From Gemmiger sp. An194 (GTDB lineage Bacteria > Bacillota > Clostridia > Oscillospirales > Ruminococcaceae), in NCBI RefSeq assembly GCF_002160145.1, contig NZ_NFKA01000003.1, forward strand, positions 1 to 64,000: DNA of 64,000 nucleotides. The letters run 5' to 3'. The notes under the pieces are model-generated. The model was not told the DNA's origin and searched no databases. It saw only the letters and a list, made by a program, of their open reading frames with translations. Position numbers and translations under genes: made by a program. Shown here in pieces: positions 58,080 through 64,000 of this stretch (its first letter is position 1; each line of letters begins with the position of its first letter).

Positions 58080-58124
58080 TGACGGTGTCTGGCTGAAAAC
58101 CTCTTCAACCAGACACCGTTTTTC
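58080..58124 (+). terminator. Terminator of the two-component operon
   Basis: ACGGTGTCTGG/CCAGACACCGT arms (58082-58119) with TTTTT after. Confidence 0.88.
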
Positions 58125-58198
58125 TGTTATTTCTTATTCTTTCCATTCATTTGCGCACAAATCTATATTCCCAATAGCGATAACTTATTTCCAGAGTG

Positions 58199-58227
58199 TT
58201 TACTTTTTAATATTTTTTGCATATACT
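58199..58227 (+). promoter_or_regulatory. Promoter of the small-protein/GNAT pair
   Basis: -35 TTTACT (58199-58204), -10 TATACT (58222-58227), 17 bp spacing, 18 bp before the start codon. Confidence 0.7.
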
Positions 58228-58244
58228 AAAGATGCGGAGAGAAT

Positions 58245-58460
58245 ATGTGCAACGTTTTTTTCACGAATAACAACAATCATCCGCAAAATAAGCAAGCGTA
58301 TACATTGGCAGAGAGAAAGGCGAGAAAAATGACTGCAGGAGTAACCAACACCACCTTTGTTGTTGGGAAACTGAAAGATCCCAACCGCACCGTCCCGACC
58401 GTCAGTAAAGAACTGATGGAAAAAGCACGCAAGGAAGTTGAAAAGTGTCTGAAGAAATGA
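58245..58460 (+). CDS. Small basic protein, possible antitoxin of a GNAT module
   Basis: 71-aa protein from ATG 58245 (GGAGAG close upstream). A second ATG at 58329 with AAGGCGAG would give 43 aa. AT-rich. The C-terminal part is helical and Lys-rich (KELMEKARKEVEKCLKK); TTFVVGKLKDPNRTVPTVS precedes it. No clear HTH or RHH motif. It overlaps the GNAT gene by 16 bp with GNAT-initiating codons inside, which is the usual toxin-antitoxin order. Function is inferred from context. Confidence 0.55.
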   Translation: MCNVFFTNNNNHPQNKQAYTLAERKARKMTAGVTNTTFVVGKLKDPNRTVPTVSKELMEKARKEVEKCLKK

Positions 58461-58984
58461 CATACTCGATTGAACCATATACACTGGAAATTGCACGACT
58501 GGGGTTGGCCTCAAAATTTGAGGTCAACCCTAATTCTTGTGGAAATGCCGACCATTTCAGAGAGTATCTGATGTATGACGCTATCCAAGACAATACTTCC
58601 GGCATTGCCAAAACCCACGTTATCCTGAACGAGGATCGTTCAGAGATTCTTGGGTTCATCAGTTTGAAGGCAACTTCTTTACTGATAAATTACGGAGAAA
58701 ACTACATAAGCGGGTCCCCTGCTTTGGAAATTTATCAGCTTGCGGTCAATAAAAAATATACGGGTCAATCTATCGGCACAAAACTTGTGTATTTTGCCAT
58801 CGCCACTGCCCATATGCTGAATGAATCTCATCTGGGTATTAAATATATTCTGCTAGCTGCTGACGCGCAGGCCGTTGGATTTTATGAAAAGCTTGAGTTT
58901 AAAGAAATAGGGAATTATTACCAGATTCCAAAGTATCACGAAAATTCCAATTGCGTTCCCATGTTCATGAAGCTTTTCTTGTAA
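58445..58984 (+). CDS. GNAT-family N-acetyltransferase (possible toxin)
   Basis: 179-aa GNAT protein, starting at GTG 58445 (GGAAG seven bases upstream) or ATG 58457. Features: ILGFISLKATSLLI, EIYQLAVNKKYTGQSIGTKL (acetyl-CoA P-loop, Q/R-x-x-G-x-A/G style), and LAADAQAVGFYEKLEFKEIG near the end. It is AT-rich, coupled to the small protein upstream and has its own promoter. GNAT toxins acetylate aminoacyl-tRNAs; an ordinary small-molecule acetyltransferase is equally possible. Confidence 0.75.
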   Translation: MSEEMTYSIEPYTLEIARLGLASKFEVNPNSCGNADHFREYLMYDAIQDNTSGIAKTHVILNEDRSEILGFISLKATSLLINYGENYISGSPALEIYQLAVNKKYTGQSIGTKLVYFAIATAHMLNESHLGIKYILLAADAQAVGFYEKLEFKEIGNYYQIPKYHENSNCVPMFMKLFL

Positions 58985-58993
58985 TTCGCACAA

Positions 58994-59030
58994 CGTCCCC
59001 CGCACCCGGAAACCCCGGGCACGGGGGGCG
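58994..59030. terminator. Terminator between the GNAT gene and the 77-aa gene
   Basis: CCCCCGCACCCGG/CCGGGCACGGGGG stem (58997-59026) serving the two convergent genes. Confidence 0.75.
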
Positions 59031-59037
59031 GCTTTGT

Positions 59038-59268
59038 TTATCCGGCGGGCGTGGTGTTTTTCTGCAGCAGGGCGGCCAGCTGCAGCACCAGCTCCTCCGG
59101 GGTGGGGCGCTCATCCCGGAAGCCCAGCCCCGTCCACAGCGGTGCAGCCCCATCGGCGGGATGGCCATAGGCCTGATCGATGGCCCGCTGCATCTGGTCC
59201 CGCACACATTCCGGCGTGGTGCCGTTTTCCCGGGCAATTTTCTCCAGAATTTTTTCAAATTGTTTCAT
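59038..59268 (-). CDS. Small Spo0A C-terminal-domain-like protein
   Basis: 76-aa protein from ATG 59268 with GGAGGA upstream. It resembles short Spo0A-C-like proteins: KILEKIARENGTTPECVRDQ and MQRAIDQAYG pack as helices like the Spo0A DNA-binding HTH, followed by PLWTGLGFRDERPTPEELV. No receiver domain. It could bind DNA or be a degenerate paralogue. Sporulation role is doubtful without more genes. Confidence 0.6.
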   Translation of the reverse strand: MKQFEKILEKIARENGTTPECVRDQMQRAIDQAYGHPADGAAPLWTGLGFRDERPTPEELVLQLAALLQKNTTPAG

Positions 59269-59365
59269 TTTACATTCCTCCATCTTTTGAAATATCCCTT
59301 GTTCTTTAGCACAAGTATATAATTCTTTTGATGTCGAAATCACACCTGCTTTGTCGACGAAACAA

Positions 59366-59401
59366 AAAAGATGGAAAAGCATTCCGCTCTTCCATCTTTC
59401 A
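59366..59401 (-). terminator. Terminator of the XRE regulator gene
   Basis: AAAGATGGAA/TTCCATCTTT arms directly after the 59402-59716 stop. Confidence 0.7.
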
Positions 59402-59716
59402 TCATTCGATCATGGCCGCTACTACCTTCAGCACCCGTGCCTTCTCCTCCCGGGGCAACTCCTCCAGCAGGCGGGAAAGCTCCGAAGCCGCGCCTTCCGC
59501 CGCCCGGTCCACCACATCCACCAGCAGGCTGTCCGCCGAGACCTCCAGCACATTGGCGATGGCCACAAAAGTATCCAGCCGGGGAATCTTGGTTCCCCGC
59601 TCGATCACGCTCACATGGGTGGGGCTGATGTCCACAAGGGCGGCAAGCTCTTCCTGGGTCAGGCCCTTCTTTTCTCTCGCAGCTCTGATTCGCTGCCCGA
59701 CTGCCCTGGCATCCAT
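59402..59716 (-). CDS. XRE-family HTH regulator
   Basis: 104-aa regulator. HTH_3 at about 5-62 (IRAAREKKGLTQEELAALV, DISPTHVSVIERGTKIPRLD) and a short helical tail (SELSRLLEELPREEKARVLK). RBS GGAGGCGG lies upstream of ATG 59716. Three copies of TCTTTAGA in the promoter region, two flanking the -10, point to autoregulation. Targets unknown. Confidence 0.88.
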   Translation of the reverse strand: MDARAVGQRIRAAREKKGLTQEELAALVDISPTHVSVIERGTKIPRLDTFVAIANVLEVSADSLLVDVVDRAAEGAASELSRLLEELPREEKARVLKVVAAMIE

Positions 59717-59728
59717 TTTTCCGCCTCC

Positions 59729-59818
59729 TTCTTTAGACCGTGATATTGCTCTAAAGATAGTATACGGTGACAGCGCTTTGTCTTACAGAATCCAAAAACC
59801 AAACAGTCGTTCTAAAGA
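59729..59818 (-). promoter_or_regulatory. XRE promoter with three TCTTTAGA boxes
   Basis: TCTTTAGA (or its complement) at 59730-59737, 59750-59757 and 59811-59818. The -10 TATACT (59759-59764) lies between the second and third. The -35 is poor. Confidence 0.55.
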
Positions 59819-59835
59819 ACAATCAAGCAAAACAA

Positions 59836-59876
59836 AAAAGCGCCCGTTCCGAAAATTTCCCGGAACGGGCGCTTTG
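59836..59876 (-). terminator. Terminator of the heat-shock operon (after dnaJ)
   Basis: AAGCGCCCGTTCCG/CGGAACGGGCGCTT stem with an AAATTTCC loop, followed by TTTTTTG on the minus strand. Confidence 0.9.
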
Positions 59877-59887
59877 CGCTTATGTGT

Positions 59888-61075
59888 TTACTTGTTCTTG
59901 TCGAACAGGTCCTTCAGATTCTTGAAGAAGCCCTTGCGCTGCTCGTAGTTTTCGTCCTTGAGGGTCTCCTCAAAGGCTTTCAGCGCCTCACGCTGGGCCT
60001 TGTTCAGCTTTTTGGGGATCTCCACGTTCACCTTCACGTACTGGTCGCCACGGCCGCGGCCGCCCAGATACTGGATGCCCTTGCCCCGCAGCCGGAAGGT
60101 GGTGCCGCTCTGGGTGCCTTCGGGCACGGTGTATTCCACCTTGCCGTCCACGGTGGGAACCACCACAGAGGCGCCCAGCACTGCCTGGCTGAAGGTAATG
60201 GGCACGTTGACCCATACATCGTAGCCGTCCCGCTCGAACATGGGGTCGGGCCGCACGGTCACGATCACGATCACGTCACCGGCGGGACCGCCGTTCACGC
60301 CCGCATCGCCCTGACCGCGCAGTGCAATGCTCTGGTCGTCGTTGATGCCGGCCGGGATCTTGACCTCCAGGGTCTTCTTCGCGCCCACCTTGCCGGTGCC
60401 GTGGCAGTGGCCGCAGGGGCTGCTCACGATCTTGCCCTTGCCGCCGCAGCGGGAACAGGGCTGCTGCTGCTGCATGACCATGCCGCCCATGCGGATGTTC
60501 CGCTTCACATAGCCGGTGCCGTGGCAGTCCGGGCAGGTCTCGGGGCTGGTGCCCTTGGCCGCGCCGCTGCCGCCGCATTCGGGGCAGGTATCCTGCTTGT
60601 TGATGGTGATGGTCTTGGTGCAGCCGTGCACAGCCTCCATGAAGCTGAGCACCAGGCTCACCCGCACATCCGCACCCTTGCGGGGGGCGTTGGGGTTGGC
60701 CCGGGCACCGCCGAAGCCGCCGCCAAAGCCACCGCCGAAGATATCGCCGAAGATGTCGCCCAGGTCCACGCCGCCGAAGCCGCCGCCAAAACCGCCGAAG
60801 CCGCCGTTGAAGCCGCCCGCGCCGCCTGCGCCTGCGCCGTAGCTGGGGTCCACGCCTGCAAAGCCGAACTGGTCATACCGGGCGCGCTTTTCCTTGTCGC
60901 CCAGAACCTCGTAGGCCTCGTTCACTTCCTTGAACTTGGCCTCGGCCTCCTTGTCGCCCGGGTTCAGGTCCGGGTGATACTTTTTGGCCTGCTTGCGGTA
61001 CGCTTTTTTCAATTCATCGTCGCTGGCGTTCTTCGCAACGCCAAGGACCTCGTAATAATCGCGTTTGTCTGCCAT
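59888..61075 (-). CDS. dnaJ: Chaperone DnaJ (Hsp40)
   Basis: 395-aa co-chaperone from ATG 61075. J domain (1-70) with the HPD of [11 protein letters not shown], Gly/Phe-rich linker (75-130), four CxxCxGxG zinc repeats ([32 protein letters not shown]) and C-terminal substrate-binding domain. It stimulates DnaK ATPase. Last gene of the hrcA-grpE-dnaK-dnaJ operon; 125 bp after dnaK. Confidence 0.97.
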   Translation of the reverse strand: MADKRDYYEVLGVAKNASDDELKKAYRKQAKKYHPDLNPGDKEAEAKFKEVNEAYEVLGDKEKRARYDQFGFAGVDPSYGAGAGGAGGFNGGFGGFGGGFGGVDLGDIFGDIFGGGFGGGFGGARANPNAPRKGADVRVSLVLSFMEAVHGCTKTITINKQDTCPECGGSGAAKGTSPETCPDCHGTGYVKRNIRMGGMVMQQQQPCSRCGGKGKIVSSPCGHCHGTGKVGAKKTLEVKIPAGINDDQSIALRGQGDAGVNGGPAGDVIVIVTVRPDPMFERDGYDVWVNVPITFSQAVLGASVVVPTVDGKVEYTVPEGTQSGTTFRLRGKGIQYLGGRGRGDQYVKVNVEIPKKLNKAQREALKAFEETLKDENYEQRKGFFKNLKDLFDKNK

Positions 61076-61200
61076 AAATTTCTCACCTAAAAGCCCGCCG
61101 GGCGGGCCCCTCATGTAAAATCACTGGTGCGGTGTTGCCTGAATCAGCAAAACCAGAAATCGCCGCCCCAGCCTGGGCCGGGGCGGCTGAGTATATTATT

Positions 61201-63030
61201 TTATACTTCTTTGAAGTCCGCGTCAACCACGCCGTCGTCGGGCTTGCCGTTATTGGCAGCGCCGGCGTCCGCGCCGGGCTGAGCGCCCTGAGCGGCCTGC
61301 GCGTTCTTGTACAGCTCCTCGCTGATGGCGTAGAAGGCCTTCTGCACAGCCTCCTGCTTGGCCTTGATGGCCTCGATGTCGGTGCCTTTCAGGGCTTCCT
61401 TCAGCTCGGCCAGCTTGCTCTCGACTTCCGCCTTCTTGGCAGCGTCCACCTTGTCGCCCAGCTCGTTCAGGGTCTTCTCGGTCTGGAACACCAGCTGATC
61501 GGCGCCGTTGCGGGTGTCGATCTCCTCGCGCTTCTTCTTGTCCTCAGCGGCGAACTGCTCGGCCTCACGCACGGCCTTGTCGATGTCGTCCTTGCTCATG
61601 TTGGTGGAAGCGGTGATGGTGATGCTCTGCTCCTTGCCGCTGCCCAGATCCTTGGCGCTTACGTGCACGATGCCGTTGGCGTCGATGTCGAAGGTAACCT
61701 CGATCTGAGGCACGCCACGGGGAGCGGCGGGGATGCCGTCCAGCTTGAACATGCCCAGGCTCTTGTTATCGGCAGCCATCTCACGCTCGCCCTGCAGCAC
61801 GTTGACCTCAACGCTGGGCTGGTTGTCGGCGGCGGTGGAGAAGATCTGGCTCTTCTTGGTGGGGATGGTGGTGTTGCGCTCGATGATCTTGGTGCAGACG
61901 CCGCCCAGGGTCTCGATGCCCAGGCTCAGAGGAGTAACGTCCAGCAGCAGGATGCCGCCGACCTCCTTGTTCAGCACGCCGCCCTGGATGGCAGCGCCGA
62001 TGGCAACGCACTCGTCGGGGTTGATGCCCTTGAAGGGCTCGCAGCCCATCTCCTTCTTAACGGCCTCCTGCACGGCGGGGATACGGGTGGAGCCGCCCAC
62101 CAGCAGAACCTTGGCCAGGTCGGAAGCACGCAGGCCGGCGTCCTGCATGGCCTTGCGCACGGGAACCATGGTGCGCTCCACCAGATCGGCGGTCATCTTG
62201 TCGAACTGGGCGCGGGTCAGGGTCATGTCCAGGTGCTTGGGACCGGTGGCGTCGGCGGTGATGAAGGGCAGGTTGATGGCGGTGCTGGGCACGCCGGACA
62301 GCTCGATCTTGGCCTTCTCAGCGGCTTCCTTCAGGCGCTGGGCAGCCATCTTGTCGCTGCGCAGGTCGATGCCGTTCTCCTTCTGGAACTCGTCGGCCAT
62401 CCAGTCGATGATGCGCTGGTCGAAGTCGTCGCCGCCCAGGTGGGTATCACCGTTGGTGGCCAGAACCTCGGTCACGCCGTCGCCCATCTCGATGATGGAC
62501 ACATCGAAGGTACCGCCGCCCAGGTCGTAGACCATGATCTTCTGGTCGTTGTCCTTGTCAGCGCCGTAGGCCAGAGCCGCGGCGGTGGGCTCGTTGATGA
62601 TGCGGCGCACGTTCAGGCCTGCGATGGTGCCGGCGTCCTTGGTGGCCTGACGCTGGCTGTCGTTGAAGTAAGCGGGCACGGTGATCACGGCCTCGGAAAC
62701 GGTCTCGCCCAGGTAAGCCTCGGCATCCGCCTTCAGCTTGGCCAGGATCATGGCGCTGATCTGCTGGGGATTGTAGTCCTTGCCGTCGATGGAAACCTTG
62801 TAGTCGGTGCCCATGTGGCGCTTGATGGAGCTCACGGTGCGCTCGGGGTTGGTGATGGCCTGGCGCTTGGCAACCTGGCCGACCAGACGCTCGCCGGTCT
62901 TGGTGAAGCCCACCACACTGGGGGTGGTGCGGGCGCCCTCGGCGTTGGCGATTACAACGGGCTCGCCGCCCTCGATAACGGATACACAGCTGTTGGTGGT
63001 ACCCAGGTCAATACCAATGATCTTGCTCAT
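61201..63030 (-). CDS. dnaK: Chaperone DnaK (Hsp70)
   Basis: 609-aa Hsp70. N-terminus [20 protein letters not shown], phosphate loop [45 protein letters not shown] and linker [14 protein letters not shown]-terminal lid ending DADFKEV-like [12 protein letters not shown]-driven folding machine working with GrpE and DnaJ. Slightly short of E. coli DnaK, as in other Firmicutes. Confidence 0.98.
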   Translation of the reverse strand: MSKIIGIDLGTTNSCVSVIEGGEPVVIANAEGARTTPSVVGFTKTGERLVGQVAKRQAITNPERTVSSIKRHMGTDYKVSIDGKDYNPQQISAMILAKLKADAEAYLGETVSEAVITVPAYFNDSQRQATKDAGTIAGLNVRRIINEPTAAALAYGADKDNDQKIMVYDLGGGTFDVSIIEMGDGVTEVLATNGDTHLGGDDFDQRIIDWMADEFQKENGIDLRSDKMAAQRLKEAAEKAKIELSGVPSTAINLPFITADATGPKHLDMTLTRAQFDKMTADLVERTMVPVRKAMQDAGLRASDLAKVLLVGGSTRIPAVQEAVKKEMGCEPFKGINPDECVAIGAAIQGGVLNKEVGGILLLDVTPLSLGIETLGGVCTKIIERNTTIPTKKSQIFSTAADNQPSVEVNVLQGEREMAADNKSLGMFKLDGIPAAPRGVPQIEVTFDIDANGIVHVSAKDLGSGKEQSITITASTNMSKDDIDKAVREAEQFAAEDKKKREEIDTRNGADQLVFQTEKTLNELGDKVDAAKKAEVESKLAELKEALKGTDIEAIKAKQEAVQKAFYAISEELYKNAQAAQGAQPGADAGAANNGKPDDGVVDADFKEV

Positions 63031-63089
63031 AATCTATTCCTCTCCTTTGAATCAAGTCAAAATGAAGTTGATGGTTTTAAAAGTGTTTT

Positions 63090-63116
63090 ATAAAAAAGCC
63101 GTTTCGGCTTTTTGCC
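63090..63116 (-). terminator. Hairpin between grpE and dnaK
   Basis: AAAAAGCCG/CGGCTTTTT around AAA, directly following the grpE stop. A short terminator that may let polymerase partly through. Confidence 0.7.
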
Positions 63117-63722
63117 TTATTCGGCCACCACAACGGTGGCATGGCGGACGACCTTGTCGCCCAGCTTGTAGCCCTTCTGGAAGACCTGCACCACGGTGCC
63201 GCTCTCCTGGCCTTCGGCCGCGGGCTGCTGCATCACGGCGCTGTGCACCTCCGGGTCAAAAGGAAGACCCAGCGCGGGGATCTCCTCCACCTTGAGCACC
63301 TTGAAGGCGGCGGCCGCTTTGTCCAGCGTCATCAGCACGCCCTTTTTGTAGTTCTCGTCGCTGGTGGGGGCATTGGCCGCCATGTCCAGGGTGTCCAGAA
63401 TCGCCAGGATCTGGCTCACCGCGAAGCCCACGCCGTTGTTGAAGGCGGCGTCCTGCTCGCGGGCGGACCGCTTGCGGAAGTTCTCATACTCGGCGGCGGT
63501 GCGCAGCAGCTGGTCCTTTGCGGCATTCAGTGCGGTCTCGGCGGCCTGCGCCTGGGCCTTTGCGGCCTCCAGCTCAGCGGCCAGGTCCTTTTTCTTTTCC
63601 TTGCCGTGCTTTTTGGGCTCCTGCTCGGCGTTCTCCTCCGGAGCGGCGCCGGTCTCGGCTTTGGTCTCCTCCGCGGGCTGCTCTTCGGGCTGCTGGGCGG
63701 GGTTCTTCATCTCTTCGCTCAT
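63117..63722 (-). CDS. grpE: Nucleotide exchange factor GrpE
   Basis: 201-aa GrpE from ATG 63722 (AGGAGGAC upstream), 4-bp overlap with hrcA. Acidic N-terminus (EEQPAEETKAETGAAPEENA), long coiled coil (AELEAAKAQAQAAETALNAA ... QLLRTAAEYENFRKR) and C-terminal beta part with NFDPEVHSAV-like LPFDPEVHSAVMQQ and VVQVFQKGYKLGDKVVRHA. Releases ADP from DnaK. Confidence 0.96.
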   Translation of the reverse strand: MSEEMKNPAQQPEEQPAEETKAETGAAPEENAEQEPKKHGKEKKKDLAAELEAAKAQAQAAETALNAAKDQLLRTAAEYENFRKRSAREQDAAFNNGVGFAVSQILAILDTLDMAANAPTSDENYKKGVLMTLDKAAAAFKVLKVEEIPALGLPFDPEVHSAVMQQPAAEGQESGTVVQVFQKGYKLGDKVVRHATVVVAE

Positions 63723-64000
63723 ATATTGTCCTCCTGCGCCTTGCCGGCCATGCATTCGCCGAGCTTCAAGGCATAATATTCCAAAATGGGGATCAGCTGT
63801 TCAAAGGGCATCCGTACCGGGCCCAGCAGCGCAATGGCTCCCGTGAGCCCGCCGCCTGCCAGATACCGCTTGCCCATCACGCAAAGGCCGGGCATGGGGT
63901 TTTCCATATCCTCCCCCAGCAGCACCGAGGTGCGGCCGGTGGGCGGAGTGATGAACCGGCCCGCCTTTTCCTGATCGGCGAACAGCTCCAGCACGCCGGG
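63719..64000 (-). CDS. hrcA: Heat-inducible repressor HrcA, C-terminal part (runs off right edge)
   Basis: C-terminal 93 residues of HrcA. Recognisable end: VLLGEDMENPMPGLCVMGKRYLAGG and GAIALLGPVRMPFEQLIPILEYY, the GPxRM motif of HrcA. Represses the operon by binding CIRCE upstream of hrcA, outside this window. Overlaps grpE start by 4 bp (ATGA). Confidence 0.93.
   Translation of the reverse strand, partial: PGVLELFADQEKAGRFITPPTGRTSVLLGEDMENPMPGLCVMGKRYLAGGGLTGAIALLGPVRMPFEQLIPILEYYALKLGECMAGKAQEDNI

Noticed and set aside
61126-61142. A GGTGCGGTGTTGCC sequence like the end of the MITE-like element
   Set aside because: Only one end is present, with no second terminus or internal match; a chance match or distant relic.

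Overview
This window comes from a high-GC Firmicute. The gene content fits an Oscillospiraceae/Ruminococcaceae gut anaerobe of the Faecalibacterium, Subdoligranulum or Gemmiger type. The evidence is the hrcA-grpE-dnaK-dnaJ order, BlaI/BlaR-type regulation, a Spo0A-C-like small protein, SipW-type signal peptidases with TasA-like exported proteins, and an initiator tRNA carrying the C1:A72 mismatch. The genus is inference. Most genes lie on the minus strand and are GC-rich, so long open frames on opposite strands are mostly shadows.

Layout. 1-8.6 kb: end of an unknown gene, a blaI/blaR1-like pair with paired operators, and an envelope operon (xpaC-telA-lemA and two TPM-domain proteins). 8.7-18 kb: housekeeping genes (hypoxanthine-DNA glycosylase, two HAD phosphatases, azlCD, an ArsC/Spx-like reductase, dsdA with an XRE-cupin regulator, an acyltransferase fusion, nagA). 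18.07-22.33 kb: an AT-richer island bounded by perfect 75-bp direct repeats. The repeat copies the 3' end and terminator of the neighbouring permease gene. The island encodes an SpoVK/CbbX-type AAA+ ATPase, two small membrane proteins and a 565-aa membrane protein with an HNH-like signature. This is the best candidate for an undescribed system. 22.3-34.2 kb: permease, a Nudix-CCA nucleotidyltransferase fusion, SDR reductase, NAD(P)HX epimerase, a nucleoside/BMP-type ABC importer, YhfC protease, YbjQ and a membrane-tethered MerR regulator.

34.6-46.5 kb is a surface-fibre locus. It has two SipW-like signal peptidases, several exported TasA-like or pilin-like proteins and a 1158-aa VWA adhesin. 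Next to it is a divergent BTAD (SARP-like) regulator with a degenerate GGDEF-like tail. Two promoters in the locus carry 11-bp direct repeats exactly 10 bp upstream of the -10 box, the architecture expected of SARP sites. Homologous small proteins sit on both sides of the regulator.

46.6-64 kb: glycogen synthase with a long Lys/Pro/Ala/Glu-rich N-terminal extension, DMT transporter, small membrane proteins, a scarred stretch at 52.8-54.2 kb (TraX-like remnant, methyltransferase with an internal deletion), tRNA-fMet, a DUF4830-like protein, a two-component system, an AT-rich small-protein/GNAT pair resembling a toxin-antitoxin module, an XRE regulator, and the hrcA-grpE-dnaK-dnaJ chaperone operon running off the right edge. 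A MITE-like element of about 172 bp with 18-bp terminal inverted repeats occurs three times (12.6, 34.3 and 55.5 kb). A second hairpin family, acting as terminators, also occurs three times.
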